This document shows positions 45,473 to 54,002 of a stretch of 64,000 nt of DNA, one piece after another (within the stretch, counting starts at the first letter, position 1; the number at the start of each line of letters is the position of its first letter). The notes below the pieces were generated by a model. That model was not told where the DNA came from. It did not search any database and was given only the letters and a program-made list of their open reading frames with translations. A program made the translations under genes and the position numbers. This DNA is from Salinisphaera sp. (lineage in GTDB: Bacteria > Pseudomonadota > Gammaproteobacteria > Nevskiales > Salinisphaeraceae): assembly GCA_027858915.1 (NCBI GenBank), contig JAQIBT010000092.1, forward strand, positions 35,947 through 99,946, read 5' to 3'.

Positions 45473-46555
45473 CTAGACCACCGGCGGCTCACCGGACGCG
45501 CCGCGATCATCGAAATGATCCGGTTCATTAGCCGACTGATAGGCCTCCACACGGTTGGCCAGTTCTTCGGCACCTTTCACTCGGGCAACGTGATACAGCG
45601 CATCGCCGGCGTGCACCAGCGGCAGGTAGGAACGTCCGATCACGATGCCGGCATGCTCGGACCGGACCTCGATCTCGGCGGCGCCGAACGGATCGGCGAC
45701 ATACGCCAGCACCTGATCCTTCTTGACGTATTCGCCAAGCTCTACCAGCGAACGCAGGATCCCGGATTCCGGCGCGCGTTCCCAGGACGAGTCCTCGGCC
45801 ACCACCGGTTTGGGCGGGCTCTTCTTGGTAGGCCTGCGCTTGGGCAGCATGCCCAGATGGCGCATTACGCCCATCACCCCGCGCACCCCGGCCCGAATCG
45901 AGAACTCGTCGAAACGCAAGGCTTCGCCTGCCTCATAGAGAAGCAGTGGCACGCCCTTGCGATCAGCATATTCACGCAGCGAGCCCTCGCGCAGACCGGC
46001 ATCAATGAGCAACGGACAGCCAAAGGCATCTGCCATGGCGCGCACGGTCTTCTGCGACAGATCGGCCCGAATCTGCGGCAGGTTGGCGCGATGGATCGCA
46101 CCGGTGTGCAGATCGATCCCGTAATCGGCTTTCATCACGATCTCATCGATGAAGACCTTGGCCAGGCGTGCTGCCACCGAGCCATTGGCCGAACCGGGGA
46201 ACGAGCGGTTGAGGTCGCGGCGATCAGGCAGATAGCGCGAATTACGCAGGAAACCGTGCACGTTGACGATCGGCACGGCAATCAGCGTGCCGCGCAGTCT
46301 GTCTAACTGCTTTAGCCGCAGTACCCGGCGGATGATCTCCACGCCGTTGAGTTCGTCTCCGTGCACTGCTGCCGATACGAACAGGGTGGGGCCGGGCCGT
46401 CGGCTGCGGATGACGTTGACCGGCATGGTGAGCTTGGCGTGGGTATACAGATCGGCGACCGGAATATCGATCGTGGTTGTCTGGCCGGGCTCGATTTTCT
46501 GGCCTGCTATCTCCAGCGCCTTGCCGTTTCTTATGCCGTTCTTGCCTTCGCTCAT
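45473..46555 (-). CDS. Succinylglutamate desuccinylase/aspartoacylase-family protein (RimK-associated)
   Basis: A 360-residue M14-like zinc hydrolase. Zinc ligands are visible in SAAVHGDELNGVEIIRR (HxxE) and IDLHTGAIHRANLPQIR (later His). The C-terminal part has a beta-barrel extension (SGILRSLVELGEYVKKDQVL). Proteins of this type occur with RimK, where an aspartoacylase-like enzyme may edit or supply glutamylated products. It lies 85 bases after rimK, behind a strong terminator, so its expression may be only partly linked. Substrate is unknown. Confidence 0.85.
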   Translation of the reverse strand: MSEGKNGIRNGKALEIAGQKIEPGQTTTIDIPVADLYTHAKLTMPVNVIRSRRPGPTLFVSAAVHGDELNGVEIIRRVLRLKQLDRLRGTLIAVPIVNVHGFLRNSRYLPDRRDLNRSFPGSANGSVAARLAKVFIDEIVMKADYGIDLHTGAIHRANLPQIRADLSQKTVRAMADAFGCPLLIDAGLREGSLREYADRKGVPLLLYEAGEALRFDEFSIRAGVRGVMGVMRHLGMLPKRRPTKKSPPKPVVAEDSSWERAPESGILRSLVELGEYVKKDQVLAYVADPFGAAEIEVRSEHAGIVIGRSYLPLVHAGDALYHVARVKGAEELANRVEAYQSANEPDHFDDRGASGEPPVV

Positions 46556-46585
46556 CTGTTTGCTATTCCTGCCGCTGCGGAGCCC

Positions 46586-46615
46586 AAAAAAAACGGCAGC
46601 GAGGAATCGCTGCCG
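46586..46615 (-). terminator. Rho-independent terminator after rimK
   Basis: On the minus strand, a perfect 9-bp stem (CGGCAGCGA and its complement) with a 4-base loop is followed directly by eight T. It lies between the rimK-type gene and the downstream aspartoacylase gene and should cut or attenuate read-through between them. Confidence 0.9.
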
Positions 46616-46640
46616 CCGTCAATCATACGCCGCTGCCGGT

Positions 46641-47546
46641 TCAGCCGCCGCCGCGGGTGCGGGTCTTGCCGCGTTTCGAGTGGTTTTCGATGAAATTGAT
46701 GATCTGACCGGCAATATCCTTGCCGGTAGCGCCTTCAATTCCTTCCAGGCCGGGGGAAGAGTTGACTTCCATCACCACCGGGCCGTGGTTGGAGCGCAGC
46801 AGATCGACACCGGCCACATTCAGACCCATGATCTTGGCCGCGCGCACCGCGGTTGAGCGTTCTTCGGGAGTGATCTTGATAACGGTGGCCGAACCGCCGC
46901 GATGCAGATTGGAACGGAACTCGCCTTCCTTGCCTTGGCGCTTCATGGAAGCGACGACCTTGTCGCCGATGACAAAGCAACGGATATCCGCGCCCTTGGC
47001 TTCCTTGACGAACTCCTGCACCAGGAAATGGGCGTCGAGACCACGAAAGGCGTCAATCACCGATTCCGCAGCGCCGCGTGTTTCGGTGAGTACTACGCCC
47101 TTGCCCTGCGTGCCTTCGGTCAGCTTGATCACATACTGATTGCCGCCGACCAGATCCAACAGATCGTCGGTGTCGTCGGGCGAATGCGCAAAACCGGTCA
47201 CCGGCAGTCCAATCCCCTTGCGGCACAGCAGTTGCATGGAGCGAAGCTTGTCGCGCGAACGCGAGATGGCGACCGATTCATTGAGCGGATACACGCCGAT
47301 CATCTCGAATTGCCGCAGCACCGCCGTGGCATAGAAGGTGATAGACGCACCGATGCGTGGAATGACCGCATCGATGTTCTCGATTTTCTTGCCCTTGTAA
47401 TGCATCTCGGGCGCATGCGGCACGATATTCATGTAGCAGCGCAGCGGATCGACCACCGTCATCTCGTGGCCTTTGTCCTTTCCGGCCTCGATCAGCCGCC
47501 GCGTCGAATACAGATTGCGGTTGCGAGACATGATGACGATATTCAT
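46641..47546 (-). CDS. rimK: RimK-type alpha-L-glutamate ligase
   Basis: A 301-residue ATP-grasp ligase that adds glutamate residues to a C terminus, ribosomal protein S6 in E. coli. It opens with [18 protein letters not shown] and has [29 protein letters not shown] (ATP binding) and the metal-binding [14 protein letters not shown]. The length matches E. coli RimK (300). It is preceded by a retropepsin-like zinc protease gene and followed by an aspartoacylase gene, the usual partners in proteobacteria. Confidence 0.94.
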   Translation of the reverse strand: MNIVIMSRNRNLYSTRRLIEAGKDKGHEMTVVDPLRCYMNIVPHAPEMHYKGKKIENIDAVIPRIGASITFYATAVLRQFEMIGVYPLNESVAISRSRDKLRSMQLLCRKGIGLPVTGFAHSPDDTDDLLDLVGGNQYVIKLTEGTQGKGVVLTETRGAAESVIDAFRGLDAHFLVQEFVKEAKGADIRCFVIGDKVVASMKRQGKEGEFRSNLHRGGSATVIKITPEERSTAVRAAKIMGLNVAGVDLLRSNHGPVVMEVNSSPGLEGIEGATGKDIAGQIINFIENHSKRGKTRTRGGG

Positions 47547-47714
47547 TAAGACCTCTTTAGCTTACGTGGGTCGTTTGTGGCGCCCGGGCTGGGAGGGGCA
47601 GACCACGCCACCATGATAAAGGTATCTTGAGGCAAACACGCAGCCATCGACAAAGAAAGATGACGCAGCATCCAGAGGGTCGGTAATGTCGAGAATAGCC
47701 GCTCGCTGGAAACG

Positions 47715-48170
47715 TCAGGTCGCCGGCCGCCCGGTGAGAAACGAGGCTGTGGGATCCACACGCAGTACCGACATGGCTGTTCGCCCTACCAGCATCCGAA
47801 ACAGCATGGTATCGCGAGATGTCAAGGTAATCTCAACCGGCCACTGACGCCCACCGAGGGCCAGCGGGGTCTCGATCACGTAGCGCCATTCGCGATGGCC
47901 GCCTGAATCGCGCACGTTGCGCTCATCGACGATCGGTGCCACACACCGGACGATTTCGTCGACGTTGCGCTGCAGCGGATGCACACCGAAATGCACGCAA
48001 CGCACACCCTTGTCGCGACCCGTCTCGAGCGAAAACGCATGTAGCGCAGACGTACGCGCGCCGGTGTCGATCTTGGCCTTGATGTGATCTATGCCCAGCT
48101 CGGGCAGGCACACCCATTCTCGCCAGCCAATGACGGTCTTGTCCGACGATGTACGGGGCATGTCTGTCAT
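47715..48170 (-). CDS. RimK-associated retropepsin-like zinc protease (RimB-like)
   Basis: A 151-residue protein with the aspartyl-protease-like core AKIDTGARTSALHA, followed by VHPLQRN and the second lobe VVEIT..RD.MLFRMLVGRTAM pattern. This group is annotated as ATP-dependent zinc protease or RimB. In Pseudomonas RimB trims glutamate tails from S6 after RimK adds them. It lies upstream of rimK on the same strand, with 168 bases between them. Confidence 0.88.
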   Translation of the reverse strand: MTDMPRTSSDKTVIGWREWVCLPELGIDHIKAKIDTGARTSALHAFSLETGRDKGVRCVHFGVHPLQRNVDEIVRCVAPIVDERNVRDSGGHREWRYVIETPLALGGRQWPVEITLTSRDTMLFRMLVGRTAMSVLRVDPTASFLTGRPAT

Positions 48171-48230
48171 GTCGATCCGTCAAAGACGCGAGATTAGCAC
48201 GGCCGCGAGTCTCTTCACTGAGCCTGCGCC

Positions 48231-49292
48231 TTATGTCTCGAAAGCCAGACGGCTCTGCAGGTTGTCGCGCGAGTCAGCCTGCGCCAGCGCCTCGTCGGCA
48301 CTGATGCGTTTTTGCTTGACCAGTTCCAGCAGCGAATCATCAAAGGTGGTCGCGCCGTCGGCTCGGTCGGCATCGGCCAGCGCTTCGGCCACCGAATCGA
48401 TGCGGCCCTGCAGAATCAGATCGGCAATATAAGCCGTATTGAGCAGTATCTCGTAAACCGCGACGCGTTTGCCGTCGCGGCCAGTCACCAGCCGTTGCGA
48501 CACGATCGCGCGCAGGTTGAGCGACAGATCCATATACAAAGACTGGCGCATGGCCTCGGGAAACAGCGACACCAGCCGCTGCAGGCACTGATAGGCATTC
48601 GAGGCATGCAGCGTCGACATGGCTAGATGGCCGGTACCAGCCAGTTGCAGACAGGCCTGCGCGGTCGCCAGATCACGGATTTCGCCGACCTGAACGACGT
48701 CTGGCGCCTCCCGCATGGCTGAACGCAGCGCGCGTGGAAAATCGTGCGTGTCAATGCCTAACTCACGCTGATTGATGATCGAACGCTTGTGGCGGTGCAG
48801 GAACTCGATCGGATCCTCGATCGTGAGGATATGCCCCGTCGCATGTTCGTTGCGGTGGTTGAGCATGGCAGCCATCGTGGTTGACTTGCCGGAGCCGGTC
48901 GCGCCGACTACGAGCACTAGCCCTCGCTTGTGCATGGCCAGGCGCTTGAGCACCGCCGGCATGTCAAAATCGTCAAACGTCGGCACGTTACCAATGTTGC
49001 GCAGGACCATGGCCACTGAACCGCGCTGGCGAAACACGTTCACGCGGAATCGACCGTGGCGGCCGAAGCGAAACGAGAAGTCGAGCTCGCGCTCTGCTTC
49101 GAATGTCGTGCGCTGGCGCTCACTCATCAGCCCGTAGGCCAGATCCTCGATCGATTCCGGCGTCATGGCGGCGCCGTCGCCGGATTTGACGGGGTAAGTC
49201 TGGCCTTCTACGCGTAGCATCACCGGCGCATGGGTCGTGAAATATATATCGGCCGCGCCCTTGTCGATGGCCAGCTGCAGATACGGCTCCAT
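48231..49292 (-). CDS. Third PilT/PilU-family ATPase
   Basis: A 353-residue (from ATG 49292) type IV pilus retraction-type ATPase. The Walker A motif is GATGSGKSTT (about 130-138), the Asp box ILTIEDPIEFLHRHK, and the Walker B region VVQVGEIRD. The His box STLHASNA is present. It is more divergent than its two neighbours, with KGAADIYFTTHAPVMLRV at the N terminus instead of the usual ASDLHL. ATG 49292 lies 7 bases after the pilU stop; GTG codons at 49310 and 49322 are alternatives. It may be an accessory or specialised retraction motor. Confidence 0.87.
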   Translation of the reverse strand: MEPYLQLAIDKGAADIYFTTHAPVMLRVEGQTYPVKSGDGAAMTPESIEDLAYGLMSERQRTTFEAERELDFSFRFGRHGRFRVNVFRQRGSVAMVLRNIGNVPTFDDFDMPAVLKRLAMHKRGLVLVVGATGSGKSTTMAAMLNHRNEHATGHILTIEDPIEFLHRHKRSIINQRELGIDTHDFPRALRSAMREAPDVVQVGEIRDLATAQACLQLAGTGHLAMSTLHASNAYQCLQRLVSLFPEAMRQSLYMDLSLNLRAIVSQRLVTGRDGKRVAVYEILLNTAYIADLILQGRIDSVAEALADADRADGATTFDDSLLELVKQKRISADEALAQADSRDNLQSRLAFET

Positions 49293-49299
49293 GCGGATG

Positions 49300-50472
49300 C
49301 TATCGGTCACGTGAACGCCCACTCGCCGGTGCGAGTTCGTCGTGCATTCTCAATGCCTGCACCTTGGGGTCGGCTGAGATATTGGAAGCCGCACGCTTGC
49401 TGTTGAGCTTGATGTTCAGCCTCAGCTCATTCTGCGAATCGGCGTTACGCAACGCTTCGGTGAAATCGATCAGCCCGGCTTCGAACAGCTGGAACAGATG
49501 CTGGTCGAAGGTCTGCATGCCCTGGTCTTTGCCCCGCGCCATGGCGTCCTTGATGTCGGTGACCTTGCCCTTGAAAATCAGATCGCTCACCAAGGGCGTA
49601 TTCAGGAGAATTTCCATCGCCGCACAGCGGCCGCCGCCGATCTGGCGCACCAACCGCTGCGATATGATCGATCGTACATTGAGCGACAGGTCCATCAACA
49701 CCTGTTCGCGCTTGCCTTCATCAAAGAAATTGATCACGCGGTCCAGCGCCTGATTGGCGGAGTTCGCATGCAGCGTGCACAGCACTAGATGACCGGTCTC
49801 GGCGAAGTTGATGGCGTATTCCATCGTCTCGCGGGTTCGTACCTCGCCCACCAGAATCACGTTCGGTGCTTGCCGAAGGGTATTCTTCAGCGCGTTTTCC
49901 CATGACTGGGTATCGACGCCCACCTCACGCTGGGTGACGATCGACTTGCGATGTGGATGCACAAACTCGATCGGATCCTCGATGGTAATGATATGCCCCG
50001 CCGAGTTAGCGTTGCGATAACCCAGCATGGCCGCCAGCGAAGTGGATTTACCGGAACCGGTAGCGCCGGCGAAGATCACCAGGCCGCGCTCGCTCATCAC
50101 GACATCCTGTAGCGTCTTAGGCAATCCAAGATCGTCGAAATCCGGAATCTCGGTATTGATCACGCGCAGCACCGCGCCGGTCCGCCCCTGCTGGACAAAC
50201 GCCGACACGCGGAAACGTCCAGACGGCGGTGAGATCGCGAACTGGGCTTCCTTGAACTCGTCAAACTCGCGAGTCTGGCGGTCGTTCATGATCGACCGCA
50301 CCATCAAGGCCGATTGCTCGTGGGTCAGCGGCCGGTCCATCAGCGGTACGATCTGACCGTCTTTCTTCACCGCCGGCGCAAAGCCGCTGGTAATGAACAG
50401 GTCCGAGCCACCCTCGGCGATCAATTTCTCCAGCAATACGGTGACGAGCTTGGTTGCCTGGGCACGATCCAT
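49300..50472 (-). CDS. pilU: Type IV pilus accessory retraction ATPase
   Basis: A 390-residue PilU-type hexameric ATPase working with PilT in pilus retraction. It has GGSDLFITSGFAPAVKKDG at the N terminus, Walker A GATGSGKSTS, ITIEDPIEFVHPHRKS, VGEVRTRETMEY and LCTLHANSANQ. The VGEVRTRE sequence and the longer C-terminal tail (about 380-390 residues) are PilU-like. ATG 50472 starts 22 bases after pilT; the frame upstream to 50601 overlaps pilT and is not used. Confidence 0.92.
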   Translation of the reverse strand: MDRAQATKLVTVLLEKLIAEGGSDLFITSGFAPAVKKDGQIVPLMDRPLTHEQSALMVRSIMNDRQTREFDEFKEAQFAISPPSGRFRVSAFVQQGRTGAVLRVINTEIPDFDDLGLPKTLQDVVMSERGLVIFAGATGSGKSTSLAAMLGYRNANSAGHIITIEDPIEFVHPHRKSIVTQREVGVDTQSWENALKNTLRQAPNVILVGEVRTRETMEYAINFAETGHLVLCTLHANSANQALDRVINFFDEGKREQVLMDLSLNVRSIISQRLVRQIGGGRCAAMEILLNTPLVSDLIFKGKVTDIKDAMARGKDQGMQTFDQHLFQLFEAGLIDFTEALRNADSQNELRLNIKLNSKRAASNISADPKVQALRMHDELAPASGRSRDR

Positions 50473-50494
50473 GGATTGTCTTCCTGCGATGCGA

Positions 50495-51529
50495 CTAGAT
50501 CGCATCCTTGTTGGCGGCCTTGCGAACGGCCTCGTCGCGTGCCACCACGCCGCGCTTGACCAGATTCTGCAAACATTGATCAAGCGTCTGCATGCCGACA
50601 TTGTTGCCGGTCTGGATCGACGAATACATCTGGGCGGTCTTGCCTTCGCGGATCAGATTCCGGATCGCCGGCGTGCCGATCATGATTTCGTGGGCGGCGA
50701 TTCGGCCGCCGCCCTTTTTCCTGAGCAATGACTGCGAGATCACCGCACGCAGAGACTCCGACAGCATGGCCCGAACCATTTCTTTTTCGGTTCCCGGGAA
50801 TACGTCGATCACGCGATCGATGGTCTTGGCCGCCGAACTGGTATGCAGCGTACCGAACACCAGATGACCGGTCTCGGCCGCCGTCAGCGCCAGACGTATG
50901 GTTTCCAGGTCACGCAGCTCACCGACCAGAATCGTGTCGGGGTCTTCGCGCAGCGCCGATCGCAGCGCGGCCGCAAAGGAGTGGGTGTCGCGCGAGACTT
51001 CACGCTGATTGATCAAACACTTGCGCGAGCTGTGAACAAACTCGATCGGATCCTCAACGGTAAGAATATGACCGAGCTCCGTGTCGTTCTTGTGATCGAT
51101 CATGGCGGCCAGCGTGGTCGACTTGCCCGAGCCTGTCGGCCCGGTGACCAGGACCAGCCCGCGTGGCAGCTCGGAAATTTCGCGAAAAATATTGGGCGCT
51201 TCCAATGTCTCGAGCGACAGCACCTCCGACGGAATGGTCCGAAACACCGCAGCCGCCCCGCGATTCTGGTTGAACGCATTCACACGAAAACGCGCGAGCC
51301 TGGGAATCTCGAACGAGAAATCGGTTTCCAGATGCTCGTCGAAATCCTTGCGCTGCCGATCATTCATGATGTCGTAGATCAGATCGAAGACTTCCTTGTC
51401 TTCCATCGGCGGTAGATTGACCCGACGCACGTCGCCGTCGACCCGAATCATCGGCGGCAGACCCGCCGACAGATGCAGATCGGAGGCTTTCTGCTTGACC
51501 GAAAACGCAAGCAGCTGCGAAATATCCAT
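50495..51529 (-). CDS. pilT: Type IV pilus retraction ATPase
   Basis: A 344-residue hexameric motor that depolymerises the type IV pilus for twitching motility. Canonical features are the N-terminal KQKASDLHLSAGLPPMIRVDG, Walker A GPTGSGKSTT (130-138), the Asp box VEDPIEFVHSSRK, Walker B VGELRDLET and the His box GTLHTSSAAKTIDR, plus AIRNLIREGK near the C terminus. ATG 51529 has AGGGAG 7 bases ahead. It is divergent from yggS, a widely conserved pairing. Confidence 0.95.
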   Translation of the reverse strand: MDISQLLAFSVKQKASDLHLSAGLPPMIRVDGDVRRVNLPPMEDKEVFDLIYDIMNDRQRKDFDEHLETDFSFEIPRLARFRVNAFNQNRGAAAVFRTIPSEVLSLETLEAPNIFREISELPRGLVLVTGPTGSGKSTTLAAMIDHKNDTELGHILTVEDPIEFVHSSRKCLINQREVSRDTHSFAAALRSALREDPDTILVGELRDLETIRLALTAAETGHLVFGTLHTSSAAKTIDRVIDVFPGTEKEMVRAMLSESLRAVISQSLLRKKGGGRIAAHEIMIGTPAIRNLIREGKTAQMYSSIQTGNNVGMQTLDQCLQNLVKRGVVARDEAVRKAANKDAI

Positions 51530-51659
51530 GAATACTCCCTGGCATGACGAGCGCACGGTGATTAGTGAACGACTCGTTGACCGCGCCTGACCCTATATCG
51601 TCCGGTGCGGGCGTATCCTAAGGAGACGCCACTGTTTTTTTCGCGATGAGCCACAACCT

Positions 51660-52385
51660 ATGGTCGACACGAGCCCTTCCGAATTCAGCCCTGACGATCC
51701 GGACGCAGTCGCGCCGCGCCTGGCCGCGGTACATGCGCGTATCCAAGCAGCAGCCAAGCGCTTCGATCGCGATCCGCAAACGATCAGACTGGTCGCCATC
51801 AGCAAGAAGAAACCGGCTGACATGATCCGGGCTGCGCTGGCAGCCCACCAGATCGATTTTGGCGAGAATTATCTACAGGACGCCCTGGCCAAGATAGCGG
51901 CGCTAGTCGATACCGACGCCATATGGCATTTTGTGGGCGATATTCAGTCCAACAAGACGCGGGATATCGCCGCGAATTTCACCTGGGCGCATGCCATTGA
52001 TCGGTTCAAGATTGCGCGCCGGCTGTCCGATCAGCGGCCCGATGGCATGCCGCCGATCAGCATCTGCATCCAGGTCAATATCGACGACGAAGACAGCAAG
52101 TCGGGCATCGCGCCCGCCGAGGCCGAGACGCTCGCGGCCCAGATTGCCGAGTTGCCCAACCTGCGGCTGCGCGGATTGATGACCATCCCTGCCTACAGCG
52201 ACGATTTCGAATCTCAGCGCAAGCCTTTTGCGGCCCTGCGCGCTATCTACGATCAGCTGAACAAGGCGGGGCACAAGCTGGATACGTTGTCGATCGGCAT
52301 GAGCGCCGATCTGGAAGCCGCGATCGCCGAGGGCGCTACGCATGTTCGCGTGGGCACCGATATCTTTGGCACTCGACCGACATAG
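51660..52385 (+). CDS. YggS-family PLP homeostasis protein
   Basis: A 241-residue PLP-binding protein of alanine-racemase fold that maintains pyridoxal phosphate balance. The PLP lysine is in RLVAISKKKPADM; GENYLQDALAKI, WHFVGDIQSNKTRDI and LSIGMSADLEAAIAEGATHVRVGTDIFG are all family marks. ATG 51660 has no strong SD; an AAGGAG about 36 bases ahead does not lead to an in-frame start. It is divergent from pilT with a 130-base shared promoter region. Confidence 0.94.
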   Translation: MVDTSPSEFSPDDPDAVAPRLAAVHARIQAAAKRFDRDPQTIRLVAISKKKPADMIRAALAAHQIDFGENYLQDALAKIAALVDTDAIWHFVGDIQSNKTRDIAANFTWAHAIDRFKIARRLSDQRPDGMPPISICIQVNIDDEDSKSGIAPAEAETLAAQIAELPNLRLRGLMTIPAYSDDFESQRKPFAALRAIYDQLNKAGHKLDTLSIGMSADLEAAIAEGATHVRVGTDIFGTRPT

Positions 52386-52446
52386 ACGTGCTCGGAGCGC
52401 GTCGCAAACCGCTACACTGCACTCCGTCACGAATGCCGGTATCGAG

Positions 52447-53109
52447 ATGAACAAGCAGGAAGCACAGAAACGCGCTGCGGCCGAGGCCGCCTACGAATAC
52501 GTCCGCCAGGGCGAGTATCTGGGCGTTGGAACGGGCTCGACGGTCAGTCATTTCATTGACGTACTGGCCGAGCGCCGCCCGACCCTCAAGGGCTGTGTGT
52601 CGAGCTCGCAGGTCACGACCGATCGGCTCAGAAAAGCCGGCTTCGACGTGGAAGAGCTCAACTACAGCGGCGATCTGCCGGCGTACGTCGACGGCGCGGA
52701 TGAGGTCAACCCACATCTTGAGCTGATCAAGGGCGGCGGTGGCGCGCTGACGCGCGAGAAGATCATTGCCGGCTCGTCCCGTCAGTTCGTTTGCATGGTC
52801 GATGCGTCGAAACAGGTCGAGCGGCTTGGCCGATTCCCGCTGCCGGTCGAGGTCATCGATATGGGACGCAGCAGTGTCGCTCGCGCGCTGGTCCGCATGG
52901 GCGGCAATCCCGAGCTGCGCGAAGGCTTTCGCAGCGACAACGGGCATCCGATCATCGATGTCTACAACCTGGACATCGGTAATCCGATCGCCATGGAGGA
53001 AGAGATCAACAACCTGCCCGGCGTGGTCGCTGTGGGGCTGTTCGCGCGTCGGCCGGCCGATATTCTTATCGTGGCCGGCAAAGATGGCGCACAGACGATC
53101 ACCCGCTGA
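52447..53109 (+). CDS. rpiA: Ribose-5-phosphate isomerase A
   Basis: A 220-residue isomerase interconverting ribose-5-phosphate and ribulose-5-phosphate. The phosphate loop is VGTGSTVSHFID, the active-site Asp and Lys lie in YVDGADEVNPHLELIKGGGGALTREKI, and FPLPVEVI and LPGVVAVGLFA complete the pattern. ATG 52447 matches the family start (MNKQEAQK). It follows yggS by about 60 bases on the same strand. Confidence 0.96.
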   Translation: MNKQEAQKRAAAEAAYEYVRQGEYLGVGTGSTVSHFIDVLAERRPTLKGCVSSSQVTTDRLRKAGFDVEELNYSGDLPAYVDGADEVNPHLELIKGGGGALTREKIIAGSSRQFVCMVDASKQVERLGRFPLPVEVIDMGRSSVARALVRMGGNPELREGFRSDNGHPIIDVYNLDIGNPIAMEEEINNLPGVVAVGLFARRPADILIVAGKDGAQTITR

Positions 53110-53240
53110 TCATTCCTGATCGTGGGCTCGCACTCTGCGATGTCGACTCTGCCGATGGCCCACTAAATTGCGTCGATTACGGGCCGCCCTCGCTCTATTA
53201 ATCAGCGGCTTGCGCAAAGCGTAGTACGAATGGATTAATT

Positions 53241-53966
53241 ATGCCCCAAACCATTGATATCAAACTCGAATGCCACGGCGCGCTAAGCGCTCAGATGGGC
53301 GGCGACCAGATCGAGCTGGCGTTGGCCGAGCCACACACGCCGGCATCGCTGCTGAGCCAGGCGGCTGCGCAATGGCCAACGGCGACAGGCCTGCTGTCGC
53401 GTACTGCATGCGCCCGCGGCGACCGACTGCTCGCTCCGAATGAAGCCTTGGCCGCTGGCGATACGATCGCACTGATCCCGCCGGTCTCCGGCGGGTCCGG
53501 CGAGCCCGCGACGGACGTGATCAACCACCATCTCAGCCCAGACAAGCTGGATCTCGACGCGCTGATGGCAGAAACCGCAGACGATAGCTGCGGCGCGCTG
53601 GTCGTGTTCGGCGGCTCGGTACGGCTGACGAACAACGCCCGAGAAGTCGTGTCCATGGATTATTCGGCCTATGGTCCGCTGGCTGCGCGCACGCTCGCCG
53701 ATATCGAGCGTGAAACCCTGCAAGCGTTCGATATACAAGTCTGTCGACTTCAGCACCGCACTGGCCGGCTGACCCTCGGCGAGATCAGCGTATACGTGGT
53801 GGTAAGAGCCGTACACCGCAGGCCGGCCTTCGACGCGGCCAGCCATGCCCTGGAGGAATTGAAGGCCCGCGTGGCGGTCTGGAAGAATGAAACCTATGCC
53901 GACGGCAGCAGCGCTTATCTCGAAGGCACGGCAGTGCCACAGCCCGAGCGTCCACGCGACGCTTGA
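53241..53966 (+). CDS. Fused MoaD-MoaE molybdopterin synthase
   Basis: A 241-residue fusion. Residues 1-85 are a MoaD-like ubiquitin-fold sulfur carrier ending in PPVSGG (Gly84-Gly85). Residues about 90-230 are MoaE, with VFGGSVRLTNN, the EYSAYGPLA-type segment (MDYSAYGPLAARTL), HRTGRLTLGEISV and the active-site region WKNETYADGS. Molybdopterin synthase transfers sulfur from a MoaD C-terminal thiocarboxylate, so the internal Gly-Gly presumably must be exposed by cleavage, as reported for mycobacterial MoaX. The MoaE part has lost the usual Lys in some positions (it reads WKNET instead of WKKE). It is followed after 36 bases by moaCB. Confidence 0.88.
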   Translation: MPQTIDIKLECHGALSAQMGGDQIELALAEPHTPASLLSQAAAQWPTATGLLSRTACARGDRLLAPNEALAAGDTIALIPPVSGGSGEPATDVINHHLSPDKLDLDALMAETADDSCGALVVFGGSVRLTNNAREVVSMDYSAYGPLAARTLADIERETLQAFDIQVCRLQHRTGRLTLGEISVYVVVRAVHRRPAFDAASHALEELKARVAVWKNETYADGSSAYLEGTAVPQPERPRDA

Positions 53967-54002
53967 ACCCGGCCCCTATCGTCTCTTGAACGGACCAACC
54001 TG

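Noticed and set aside
51619..51646. Strong AAGGAG and ATG upstream of yggS suggesting an earlier start
   Set aside because: The ATG at 51646 is out of frame with yggS, and no in-frame start follows the AAGGAG before 51660.
53110..53240. Possible Moco riboswitch ahead of moaDE
   Set aside because: No conserved Moco-motif stems could be recognised in this 131-base gap.
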